Positions 1-7,142 of a stretch of 45,773 nucleotides of DNA are shown here, in pieces. The stretch's first letter is position 1. Every line of letters starts with the position of its first letter. A program made the translations under genes and the position numbers. Below the pieces are notes generated by a model. That model saw only the letters and a list, made by a program, of their open reading frames with translations, did no database searches and had not been told where the DNA came from. The stretch comes from Leucobacter sp. PH1c. Its GTDB lineage: Bacteria; Actinomycetota; Actinomycetes; Actinomycetales; Microbacteriaceae. The stretch covers positions 1 to 45,773 of the forward strand of contig NZ_AYMV01000050.1 in assembly GCF_000633415.1 (NCBI RefSeq), in the 5' to 3' direction.

Positions 1-46
1 GGGGCAGGGGCAGGGGCAGGGGGGCAGCGGGGCAGGGGCAGGGGGG
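1..46. repeat. G-rich GGGGCA iterations
   Basis: Seven runs of four or more G (1-4, 7-10, 13-16, 19-24, 29-32, 35-38, 41-46) are separated by CA or CAGC. This pattern can form a G-quadruplex on the plus strand. It lies just beyond the stop codon of the minus-strand AhpD-like gene, so a transcript of that gene would be C-rich here. The repeat may continue upstream of the window. Confidence 0.85.
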
Positions 47-63
47 CCGAGCCGGTGCCCGGG

Positions 64-501
64 CTAGGGCGCGACCCGGTAGCCGCTGCGGATCGCCACG
101 CGGTTCCACGCGTTCATCACGACCGCGAGCCACGTCACCGCCGAGACCTGCGCGTCGGTGAGCACACCGGTGTCCCATGCCTCGCGCGCGGGGGCGGAGA
201 GCTCAGTGACCTCCTCGGCGAGCGCGAGAGCAGCGCGCTCCGCCTCCGAGAAGTACTGCGACTCCCACCAGGCCGCGAGCACGGCGAGCCGGTCGGCGGT
301 CTCCCCCGCCGCGACGGCATCTCGGGCGTGCAGGCGGCAGCAGAACGCGCAGCCATTGATCTGGGAGACGCGCAAGCGCACAAGTTCGAGGAGCTTCGGA
401 TCGAGGTCCGCGGCGATCGCCGCCTCCCCCGCAGCCTGGCTCAGGCCGGCAAGCTGCTGGTAGGTGGCGGGGTGCTGCTTGCTGATATTGACGCGCGACA
501 T
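64..501 (-). CDS. AhpD/carboxymuconolactone decarboxylase family protein
   Basis: The 145-residue product fits the CMD/AhpD-like fold, cytoplasmic all-helical proteins that often act as thiol peroxidases. The family signature is visible: QINGCAFCCRLHARDA contains C51-x2-C54-x3-H58, the redox pair and proton-relay His of AhpD-type enzymes, followed by a helix rich in Ala/Glu and the typical NAWNRVAIRSGY tail. The ATG at 501 has a GGAG-type ribosome site about 8 bases upstream. The gene stands alone on the minus strand and diverges from the Rossmann protein gene. Peroxidase activity is a family-level inference; the true substrate is unknown. Confidence 0.85.
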   Translation of the reverse strand: MSRVNISKQHPATYQQLAGLSQAAGEAAIAADLDPKLLELVRLRVSQINGCAFCCRLHARDAVAAGETADRLAVLAAWWESQYFSEAERAALALAEEVTELSAPAREAWDTGVLTDAQVSAVTWLAVVMNAWNRVAIRSGYRVAP

Positions 502-641
502 CTGGGGCTCCGATCTCGGGGGGGTCTTCCGGCTACCGTCTCACGCTCACCCGGGAGGAGGGTGGCAGCGGCGGCCCTTGAAGGCACCCCGCCCGCCTAG
601 GTGGCGGTGCCCGGCCATACGGAGTTCCGCGTCCGCACGCA

Positions 642-647
642 TAGCCT
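642..647 (+). promoter_or_regulatory. -10 box of a probably leaderless transcript
   Basis: TAGCCT ends 7 bases before the ATG at 655 and there is no ribosome-binding site, which fits a leaderless start. No convincing -35 hexamer is visible. Confidence 0.5.
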
Positions 648-654
648 GCTCCGC

Positions 655-1554
655 ATGTCACTGCTCCTCGTCGGCCGCGGGCCGGTCGCCACCGTACTGT
701 CCGGGCTGATCCGGCCAGGGGTGGGCGTCGGCGTGCTCTCGCGAGGTACCGAGCGCAGCGTGCGCCTCCTCGCCGCCCGGTCCGGCGCACCGGAGACGGA
801 ATCCGGGCGGGCGTTCCCGGCATTCTCCTGGGACGAGGCGCTCGCGCACGGGCGCTGGGATGCAATCGTCTGCGCGGCTCCCCTCTCCCCCGGCGCGATC
901 CGCGAACTCGCCGCCGCCGCACCCGATGCGCCGTTCGCGCTCACCTCGCACACCCCCTCCGAGGTACGCACGTTTCGATCGCTCGTCCGGCGCGGCCGCT
1001 GGGCACTCGCCACCCCGGGGTTCCTGGCCGCCCAGGGTCAGCCCGTGACCTGGTGGCAGCCCGGAGGCGCGCGCGTCGCGTTCGCCGGCCCCGGATCCCG
1101 CGCGATCAGCACTTTCTTCCTCCCGCGCGCCGTGAGCGAGGTGCAGCTCACCGAGACGCGGGCACTCGTGCGCGCCGCGACGACGGTGCCGTTCGCTGCT
1201 GCGCTCGATGTCGTCCGCGGCGACTGGGCAGAGCTCCTGCGCTGGGATCTGCCCCGGCGAGCGGCCAATGAGGCGCGGATCACGCTGTGCCCGAGCGCGC
1301 GCCGCCACCCGCTCCGCCGTCTCCCCACCCGCGCGGCGCTGAGCATGCTCCCGCGGCTCGCGGGGTTTCCCGCCGACGCCGCGCTGCGCGCCCACGTGGG
1401 ATCCCGCCGCGCGCAGTCGCTGCGCATGCTCGACGACTGGATCGCACTCGGCGAGGCGGGCGGAACCGGTGTCGCAGCGCTTCGCGAACTCCGCGAGCAC
1501 CTGGCACCCAGCGCCCGGCGCCCGCGACACTCAGCCGAGCCCAAAGGGCACTGA
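655..1554 (+). CDS. Ketopantoate-reductase-like NAD(P)-binding protein
   Basis: The product has 299 residues. It opens with a Rossmann nucleotide-binding loop (LLLVGRGPVATVL) and continues with a strand/helix pattern like PanE/ApbA ketopantoate reductases, including a segment (WDAIVCAAPLSPGAI) in the place where those enzymes contact the cofactor. The C-terminal half is helical and Arg/Ala-rich, and I do not see a clear copy of the family's catalytic Lys/Glu pattern, so a divergent oxidoreductase or a non-catalytic relative is possible. The ATG at 655 is preferred over the upstream GTG at 601 because the Rossmann strand starts there and a -10 box lies 7 bases upstream. It is convergent with the SDR gene. 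Confidence 0.6.
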   Translation: MSLLLVGRGPVATVLSGLIRPGVGVGVLSRGTERSVRLLAARSGAPETESGRAFPAFSWDEALAHGRWDAIVCAAPLSPGAIRELAAAAPDAPFALTSHTPSEVRTFRSLVRRGRWALATPGFLAAQGQPVTWWQPGGARVAFAGPGSRAISTFFLPRAVSEVQLTETRALVRAATTVPFAAALDVVRGDWAELLRWDLPRRAANEARITLCPSARRHPLRRLPTRAALSMLPRLAGFPADAALRAHVGSRRAQSLRMLDDWIALGEAGGTGVAALRELREHLAPSARRPRHSAEPKGH

Positions 1555-1597
1555 TTTCCGTGACGACGGCACCTACCGCCGGACACCGCGCTGGCCG

Positions 1598-2329
1598 TTA
1601 GAGGCCGCCGGCAACCCGCAGCACTGCGCCCGTCGCGTACGCGGCGTCCTCGGAGATGAGCCAGGCCACCGCCCCCGCGATCTCGTCCGGCTGCCCGGCC
1701 CGGCCGAGCGGGATCGCCGCGGCGACCTTGGCCGGCCGATCCGGATCGAGATGGAAATCAGTCCACACCGTGCCCGGCTCGACGCAATTGACGCGAACAC
1801 CGGAGGGCGCGAGCTCCTTGGCGAGCCCGACCGCGAGCGTGGCGACCGCCGCCTTCGCCGCGGCGTAGTGTACGTAGCTCCCGGGGCTGCCACTCGCTGT
1901 GGCGGCAGAGCCGAGCAGAACGATCGACCCGCCCGTGCGGGCAAGCCGGGGCGCCGCGGCGCGGCAGCTGAGCACCGCACCGAGCACGTTCACGTCGAGG
2001 TCGCGCCGGATCGCCTCGGGTTCGAGAGTCGCGAGCGCCCCGACCGCGGTGACGGCGCCCGCGCTCGCCACGAGCCCGCCGAGCGGGCCCAGCGCTTCGG
2101 CGGCGTCGAGGAAGGACTCGAGCGAGGTTGCGTCGGTGATCTCGACGCGCCGGGCTGCGGCGACACGGCCCGCGGCCCGCAGCTCACGAACGAGCGCTTC
2201 CGCAGCGGCCTCGTCGGAGCGGTAGCCGACGAGGACCCCGAAGCCGTCGTGCGCAAGACGCCGCACGATCGCGGCACCGATTCCGCGAGACCCGCCAGTG
2301 ACGGCAATGATTCGAGCGCTTCGTTCCAT
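1598..2329 (-). CDS. SDR family NAD(P)-dependent oxidoreductase
   Basis: This is a classical short-chain dehydrogenase/reductase of 243 residues, the usual length. TGGSRGIG (residues 11-18) is the cofactor loop, SAG (89-91) stands in the NAG position, N114 is the structural Asn, and S141, Y155 and K159 (YAAAK) form the catalytic set. The C-terminal PLGRAGQPDEIAGAVAWLISEDAAYATGAVLRVAGG block is the standard FabG-like ending. The start ATG has AGAGG seven bases upstream. It resembles 3-oxoacyl-ACP reductase or glucose-dehydrogenase-type SDRs; the substrate cannot be read from sequence. Cytoplasmic, apparently a single-gene unit. Confidence 0.92.
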   Translation of the reverse strand: MERSARIIAVTGGSRGIGAAIVRRLAHDGFGVLVGYRSDEAAAEALVRELRAAGRVAAARRVEITDATSLESFLDAAEALGPLGGLVASAGAVTAVGALATLEPEAIRRDLDVNVLGAVLSCRAAAPRLARTGGSIVLLGSAATASGSPGSYVHYAAAKAAVATLAVGLAKELAPSGVRVNCVEPGTVWTDFHLDPDRPAKVAAAIPLGRAGQPDEIAGAVAWLISEDAAYATGAVLRVAGGL

Positions 2330-2581
2330 GCATCGATCCTCTCAGCTCCCAGCGACACTCAGCCGCGACTCACCCGCGGTTGGGGATCAGCCGCCTGGCG
2401 ATGGGCTCGGGACCGCGGAAGCGCATTCGGCGGCTGCGCATTTCCACCTAATTCCGTTCGCGCAGCCACCTGCACCACCTAGACGCGGTGTTTTTTCATC
2501 TGGGTGCAACATTTCTGCTGGTGGACTGAACGGGTTCGCGCGACGCCACCGTTCATCACTGAGGAAGTCCGAGGTACACAC

Positions 2582-2917
2582 ATGACACGACGAAGTTCAC
2601 GATTCTGGGGAGCTGGTGTGCTCTCGGCGGCGCTGCTCGCCGCAGCGATCGTTCCCGTAAGCGCCGCCCACGCATCGGCGGGCAACCAGCAGGGCGCGCA
2701 GTATCTTCACGGCGGCTACTGGGACTACGGCGTGAGCTCGACCGTGGTCTGGTCTCGCTACCATCACAGCTGGTTCACGCACTACGTAGGCGTGCAGGCC
2801 GGCGAGCGTGTGGTGTGGGCCAAGACCAAACCAGGTTGGAGAATCTATCTTGAGATCCCCCGCGTCGCCTACGAGAACTATCAGTTCGCCGGCCTCGGAG
2901 ATCCGCCCCGGGTCTAA
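2582..2917 (+). CDS. Lactococcin-972-like bacteriocin precursor
   Basis: A 111-residue secreted peptide. Residues 1-33 form a Sec signal peptide (RR, then a hydrophobic stretch, with AHA and ASA cleavage options at 29-33). The mature part contains GGYWDYGV (44-51) followed by SSTVVWSRYHHSWFTHYVGV, which matches the layout of lactococcin 972 (G-x-W-x-x-G...SS..YSNYHH..KTH) and the aromatic C-terminal region of that family. Lactococcin 972 binds lipid II and blocks septum formation in Lactococcus; the same target here is only inferred. Chosen start: the ATG at 2582, which directly precedes the signal peptide. A strong hairpin follows the stop and the self-protection/export genes follow it, the usual family context. 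Aromatic residues replace several residues of the reference peptide, so it is a divergent member. Confidence 0.8.
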   Translation: MTRRSSRFWGAGVLSAALLAAAIVPVSAAHASAGNQQGAQYLHGGYWDYGVSSTVVWSRYHHSWFTHYVGVQAGERVVWAKTKPGWRIYLEIPRVAYENYQFAGLGDPPRV

Positions 2918-2931
2918 TTGGCGCGTGCCGA

Positions 2932-2980
2932 CCGCGGGTGCGACGGGGTCGCGACATACGCGCCCCCGTCGCACCCGCGG
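2932..2980 (+). terminator. Strong hairpin after the bacteriocin gene (attenuator)
   Basis: The arms 2932-2948 and 2964-2980 are perfectly complementary over 17 bp around a 15-base loop, starting 14 bases after the bacteriocin stop codon. There is no T-run. It probably ends or protects most transcripts, so that the peptide is made in excess over the downstream export/immunity genes. Confidence 0.8.
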
Positions 2981-3053
2981 GCCGTCTCAGCAACGTCACG
3001 AGCGAACCGCCGTGTGGGACCCCGCACGAGAGCACAGCAGCAACGGAGACCAC

Positions 3054-3671
3054 ATGAGAAAACAGACCATCGTGCCGCTCATCGCGGCACTCCTCCTCGC
3101 GGGCGCCACCGCGGGGTGCGCCCCGGCAGAACCGAGCCCGCGGAAGGACGGGACACCGGAGTTCTCGGGCCCTTACGCCGAGGAGTTCCGCAAGACGTAC
3201 GAGAAGACCACCGACCCCGAGCTCCGCGCATTCCTCGAGGACGGCAAGATCACGGAGGCCGAGTCACAGGCCGTGGTGGAGCGGCTGCGCACCTGCCTCG
3301 CGGAGCACGGGATCACGCTCGTAAGGAGCGATGAGAACAGCAGCGAGGCCACCCTCCCGGAAGCTGGGCCCGCACGTGAGAACGCCGGTGAGCTGCTCCA
3401 AGAGTGCGGTACGCAATCCGGAGAGTTCTCGGTGCTCCCTCTGTACTACTCGATGAAGCAGGACCCGCAGAAGCAGATCACCACCGAAACTCTCGTCGCG
3501 TGCCTCGTCCGAGCCGGGGTCGTCCCCGAGGGCTTCACCGTCAAGGACTACGAGAGCGGAGGCATCGACGCCTACCACCCGCCCGAGGTGCTCTACGAGC
3601 CCGCAGGCGCGGAGACCCTGGAGCGCATCAAGACGTGCCACAGCGATCCACTGGGCTCCTATGTCGACTAG
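3054..3671 (+). CDS. Bacteriocin-locus lipoprotein
   Basis: A 205-residue predicted lipoprotein. The first 22 residues form a lipoprotein signal ending in TAGC (Cys22). The mature part is hydrophilic, with four further cysteines in RTCLAEHG, QECGT, VACLVRAG and KTCHS contexts that could pair as disulfides outside the membrane. I do not recognise a named domain. Its last 11 bases overlap the next gene, so it is translationally coupled to the transporter genes. Lipoproteins in bacteriocin loci often give self-immunity, which is a reasonable but untested role here. The ATG at 3054 has a GGAG-type ribosome site. Confidence 0.75.
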   Translation: MRKQTIVPLIAALLLAGATAGCAPAEPSPRKDGTPEFSGPYAEEFRKTYEKTTDPELRAFLEDGKITEAESQAVVERLRTCLAEHGITLVRSDENSSEATLPEAGPARENAGELLQECGTQSGEFSVLPLYYSMKQDPQKQITTETLVACLVRAGVVPEGFTVKDYESGGIDAYHPPEVLYEPAGAETLERIKTCHSDPLGSYVD

Positions 3672-4746
3672 GCGGAAGAGCGCAATGGTGTCCGTCTCTG
3701 CCGTCGCGGCGGTCGTACTCATCACGGGCGGCGCGGTCGCGGGGCAGCGGCTCCTCCCGGTTTCGGAGCCCGCGGCGCTCAGCCCCGCAAGCGCGCGCAC
3801 GGAGTTCGACGTGGAGCCCATCACCCACGACGACGCACGCACTGTGCAGGTCGGCATCACCCGTGGGGAGGATCACTCGCTCAGCGCGAAGATCGAGGGC
3901 CGGCTCACCCGGTCCGCCTGCGCCGCCGGGGAGCCCATCGTCTCCGGCGGCGTCGTGGCGCAGGTCGACGACAAGAGCGTGCTCGCCCTCCACACCACGC
4001 TTCCACTGTGGGAGCCGCTCGAGATGGGAGCCACCGGGGAAGAGGTGAACGGGCTCCGACAGGAACTCGCCCGCATGGGCGCCGACCTCCTCCCCGAAGG
4101 GCCGGTCAATCAGGCGGTGGTGTCCGTCGTGGCGTCGCTCCTCGCGGGCGAGGACGCCACCCCCGAACGCCTCACCGAGATCCCCTCCGACCGCATCCTG
4201 TGGATCCCTGAACGATCCGTCACGGTGCTGAAGTGCTCTGCCAGAGTCGGCCAGACGCTCTCCGCCAACGATCCGCTCGGCGTTGTCTCCGGCACGCTGC
4301 AGTCCGTGCAGGTCCGCGCGCTCCCCACGGACCTCGCCCCCGGGGCTCGACAGCTGAGCATCGGCGGGGTGTCGGTCGAGGTCGACGAGGCCGGATCCGT
4401 CACCTCCGCGGAGGGGCTCGCCGCGCTCGCGGCAACACCCGAGGTCGCGGCGAGCCGCAGCGATCCAGACGCGAAGGGCGGGGGCGAGGCGCCCACGGTC
4501 ACCGGACGACTGGCGCTGAGCGAGAACGTGGAGGCCTGGGCGGTGCCGGCCGGCGCCGTCTTCGAGGTTCGCGACGCGGCCGGCTGCGTGCTGGGCCCGG
4601 ACGGCGCCCTGCCCGTGCAGATCGTCGGATCGCGTCTCGGGAAGACGTTCGTCGTCCCCGCCGAGGCGGGAGCCTCGTTCCCGGGCAGCGTGCGCACCCC
4701 CGAGGCCGGGACCGCTTCCTGCTGGGACGACGAGGCAGCCGAGTGA
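3661..4746 (+). CDS. Membrane-fusion-like adaptor with peptidoglycan-binding-like segment
   Basis: The 361-residue product has an N-terminal membrane anchor (residues 8-28) and a long exported part. Residues about 60-105 and 195-240 look like the two halves of a lipoyl/barrel-sandwich fold found in HlyD/MacA-type adaptors. Between them, LWEPLEMGATGEEVNGLRQ (117-135) looks like the start of a PG_binding_1 domain. Such adaptors pair with an ABC ATPase and a MacB-type permease, and both follow at once. The start codon overlaps the lipoprotein gene by 11 bases and its stop overlaps the ATPase start by four. Likely role: linking the export machine to the cell wall in a bacterium without outer membrane. 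The domain assignment is by eye. Confidence 0.7.
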   Translation: MSTRRKSAMVSVSAVAAVVLITGGAVAGQRLLPVSEPAALSPASARTEFDVEPITHDDARTVQVGITRGEDHSLSAKIEGRLTRSACAAGEPIVSGGVVAQVDDKSVLALHTTLPLWEPLEMGATGEEVNGLRQELARMGADLLPEGPVNQAVVSVVASLLAGEDATPERLTEIPSDRILWIPERSVTVLKCSARVGQTLSANDPLGVVSGTLQSVQVRALPTDLAPGARQLSIGGVSVEVDEAGSVTSAEGLAALAATPEVAASRSDPDAKGGGEAPTVTGRLALSENVEAWAVPAGAVFEVRDAAGCVLGPDGALPVQIVGSRLGKTFVVPAEAGASFPGSVRTPEAGTASCWDDEAAE

Positions 4747-5444
4747 GGCTGCGGCTCTCGGCGCTCGGCCACCGCTTCGGGCAGCAGGCCCCGTGGCTGT
4801 TCCGCGGACTCTCCGCGAACCTCAGCCCGGGCGAACGCTGCGCGCTCGTCGGGCCGAGCGGCAGCGGGAAGAGCACGCTGCTCTCGCTCGTCGCCGGCTG
4901 GTCGGCTCCCGCGGAGGGCACGATCCTCCTGGAAGGGATCGAGCGGATTCACTGGGTGTTCCAGAACCCGCACGGCGTGCCGCGGCGCGCGGCGATCGAC
5001 CACGTGGCGTTCCCGCTCCTCGCCCAGGGCGCGGGCCTCGCGGAGGCCGACACCGAAGCCCTCGCGCTCTGCTCCCGAGTGGGCCTCGGCGAGCTCGCAG
5101 ACCGGCGCCCGTTCTCCATGCTCTCGGGCGGCGAGGCGCAGCGCCTCATGCTCGCCCGGGCCATTGCGAGCAAGCCCGATCTGCTCCTCGTCGACGAGCC
5201 CACCGCGCAGCTCGACCGGCGGAGCGCGGTGCTCGTGAATGAGGCGATCGCATCGATCGGCACGGATGGCGGGATCGTGCTGATCGCCACGCACGATGAA
5301 CTCACCGCGGCCGCCTGCGATCGCGAGATCTCGCTCGCGGAGTACACCGATCCCGGAGTGGGCGCGGAGCCACCGGAGCACGCGCCCCGCACCGGGCGCA
5401 CGCGGCGCACGAAACGCACCGAGCGCGCGGAGCTCGAGCAGTGA
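4743..5444 (+). CDS. ABC transporter ATP-binding protein (bacteriocin locus)
   Basis: The 233-residue ATPase has all the motifs: Walker A GPSGSGKST (37-45), Q-loop Q74, signature LSGGE (128-132), Walker B LLLVDEP (147-153) and switch H184. The protein is of the short MacB/LolD type that drives MacB-like permeases, like the ATPase group found beside lactococcin-972 peptides. The GTG start lies in a GTGA overlap with the adaptor stop, and the stop again overlaps the permease start in GTGA, so the three genes are coupled. The C-terminal 35 residues are Arg/Thr/Glu-rich and look disordered. Confidence 0.9.
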   Translation: MRLRLSALGHRFGQQAPWLFRGLSANLSPGERCALVGPSGSGKSTLLSLVAGWSAPAEGTILLEGIERIHWVFQNPHGVPRRAAIDHVAFPLLAQGAGLAEADTEALALCSRVGLGELADRRPFSMLSGGEAQRLMLARAIASKPDLLLVDEPTAQLDRRSAVLVNEAIASIGTDGGIVLIATHDELTAAACDREISLAEYTDPGVGAEPPEHAPRTGRTRRTKRTERAELEQ

Positions 5445-6526
5445 GGCCGTCCGCGATCGCCCGCGAGGTGCGGCGCGACATCGTTTCGGGCGCGACCCGC
5501 GCAGCCTCCACCTGGATCGTGTTCACGGCGCTCCTCCTCGTGCTCGTGCTCCACGAGTCGCTGACGCTGACCGGGATCCTGCGTGCGGCGGAGGCGTACC
5601 AGACCGCGGGTGCGAACATTCGCCTCGTCGTCGCCGACGGGCGCGTCGACGGCGCGGCCTGCGCTGCGCTCGCCGACGAGTACGGGGTGGCGAGCGCAGC
5701 GCTCCGCGTGCTCAACGAGCCCGCGCGCGCCGAGGTCATGCGCGCCGCCCCGCTGAACCAGGTCACCGCGACACCCGGAATCGGGGAGATGCTCGACGCG
5801 ACCGGAACGGGCGGTGGGCCCGTCGATCGTGCCGGTGTGCTGGTGAGCGAGCAGGTAACCGAGCACCTCGGCTCACCCGATCGACCGTGGCCGAGCGACG
5901 CGGGCCCTCTCGATGTGGCGGGGGTCTTCCCCTACCCCGAGGACGGGCGGCGCACGGGCCTCGGCTTCGCCGTGATCTCCCCCGAGCTCCCCGGGGAAGA
6001 GCCCTACGACGAGTGCTGGATCCGGTCGTGGCCGGAGTACCCTGACTTCGGCAGCCTGCTCAGCTCGGTCGTGCTCCCCGCGACGAGCCCCGACACTCCG
6101 GCGCCCGAGATCACCCAGCTCAACACGTCGCTCGGGGCGGGATTCGACGGGGCGGCGCTCTTCCGCGACCGTGCCAGCCGTTTCAATGCCTACGCCGCGC
6201 TCGGGATCGGTGCGGTCGTCGGGGTGGTGGCGGCGCGACGCCGCAGGCTCGAGATTGCGTCGGCACGGCACGCTGGCGCGTCGCCGGGCGACGTGCTGCT
6301 GATCCACACGCTGCAGCACGCGTCATGGATCGCTGCGGGCTGCGCCGTGGCGTTCTCTGCGGGAGCCCTCAGCTCGGCAGCGGCGCCCGGCGCGGTCGGC
6401 ACGCTCACCGAGCTCACCCTGCGCACGGTCAGCCTCGGCGGCGTCGGGGCGCTCCTCGGGGTCGTCGTCACGGTGTGCGCGATCCCCGAGCGCTCGCTGT
6501 TCGACTACTTCAAGCAGCGGGAGTAG
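5441..6526 (+). CDS. MacB/FtsX-like ABC permease (bacteriocin locus)
   Basis: The 361-residue membrane protein has one N-terminal membrane segment (about 22-45), a large extracellular domain of about 200 residues, and three C-terminal membrane segments (about 248-264, 295-315, 329-348). This is the MacB/FtsX topology, and corresponds to half or a reduced form of the large 'bacteriocin-associated integral membrane protein' of lactococcin-972 loci. Its GTG start overlaps the ATPase stop by four bases. Together with the ATPase and adaptor it probably expels or removes the peptide from the producer's membrane. It ends 9 bases from the convergent MarR gene. Confidence 0.8.
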   Translation: MRPSAIAREVRRDIVSGATRAASTWIVFTALLLVLVLHESLTLTGILRAAEAYQTAGANIRLVVADGRVDGAACAALADEYGVASAALRVLNEPARAEVMRAAPLNQVTATPGIGEMLDATGTGGGPVDRAGVLVSEQVTEHLGSPDRPWPSDAGPLDVAGVFPYPEDGRRTGLGFAVISPELPGEEPYDECWIRSWPEYPDFGSLLSSVVLPATSPDTPAPEITQLNTSLGAGFDGAALFRDRASRFNAYAALGIGAVVGVVAARRRRLEIASARHAGASPGDVLLIHTLQHASWIAAGCAVAFSAGALSSAAAPGAVGTLTELTLRTVSLGGVGALLGVVVTVCAIPERSLFDYFKQRE

Positions 6527-6535
6527 CGGGCCGAG

Positions 6536-7018
6536 CTACGCAGGCTCGGGCGAGCGTTCCGGCTGCTCGCCCGAGCCGTCGGCGATCCGCTGGAACATCG
6601 CGGAGAGCTGCTCGATCTCGTCCTGGGCGAGGCGGCCGAAGACCCGTTCGCGCACGAACTCGAAGTGCCGCTCCTGCAGACCGAGGATGTGTGCTCGGCC
6701 GGCGTCGGTGAGCACTGCGATCACGGCGCGAGATCCGGCGGCTCCCCCGGTGCCGCCCTCGCGCTGCACCCAGCCGGCCTTCTCGAGCTGCCCCACCTGA
6801 TAGGTCAGCCCGCTGCGCGAGATCCCCACGGCGTCGGCGAGCTCGTGCATGCGCAGCCCGCGCTCCGACTGCTCGAGCATGAGCAGGATCTCGAACTGCA
6901 CGAGCGAGATCCCCCCGAGTTCCTGCGCCTGCTTGCCGAGACTCAAGCGGATCGACACGATCGCGCGCTTCATCGTTGCGTATGCGGCGAGCTCGACGGG
7001 AGTGATCTGTGCGGACAC
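6536..7018 (-). CDS. MarR family transcriptional regulator
   Basis: A winged-helix repressor of 160 residues. ISLVQFEILLMLEQSERGLRMHELADAVGISRSGLTYQVGQLEKAGWVQRE is the recognition-helix region and the wing follows with GGAAGSRAVIAVLTDAGR. I place the start at the GTG at 7018 because TATGCT (minus strand, 7025-7030) lies 6 bases upstream, giving a leaderless mRNA; a longer GTG start at 7039 adds 7 residues and cannot be excluded. A -35 TTGAAC (minus, 7050-7055) overlaps operator 1, so the gene is probably autoregulated. It is divergent from the membrane exporter gene, its most likely target. Confidence 0.88.
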   Translation of the reverse strand: MSAQITPVELAAYATMKRAIVSIRLSLGKQAQELGGISLVQFEILLMLEQSERGLRMHELADAVGISRSGLTYQVGQLEKAGWVQREGGTGGAAGSRAVIAVLTDAGRAHILGLQERHFEFVRERVFGRLAQDEIEQLSAMFQRIADGSGEQPERSPEPA

Positions 7019-7045
7019 CCCCTCAGCATACCTACCCACTACGGA

Positions 7046-7074
7046 TTGAGTTCAAATTCGAACACTGCTAGCCT
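7046..7074 (+). promoter_or_regulatory. Promoter of the exporter gene
   Basis: TTGAGT (7046-7051) and TAGCCT (7069-7074) are 17 bases apart on the plus strand. Operator 1 of the MarR pair lies inside this promoter, and operator 2 lies just downstream of the expected transcription start. Confidence 0.6.
7048..7065. promoter_or_regulatory. MarR operator 1 (palindrome)
   Basis: GTTCAAATTCGAAC (7050-7063) is a 14-bp palindrome with one mismatched pair centred on AATT. It overlaps the plus-strand -35/-10 spacer and the minus-strand -35 box of the marR-type gene. Confidence 0.6.
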
Positions 7075-7084
7075 GCGAGCGATT

Positions 7085-7104
7085 CGAGTGCGAATTCGAA
7101 CTCG
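7085..7104. promoter_or_regulatory. MarR operator 2 (palindrome)
   Basis: A 20-bp near-perfect palindrome with CGAATTCG at its centre and GAGT/ACTC flanks; only one symmetric pair is mismatched. It shares the TTCGAAC half-site with operator 1, as expected for two sites of one MarR dimer. Confidence 0.6.
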
Positions 7105-7142
7105 CATCGCTTCCCCGCCTCCGCTCCCCCGAAAGGCACCCC

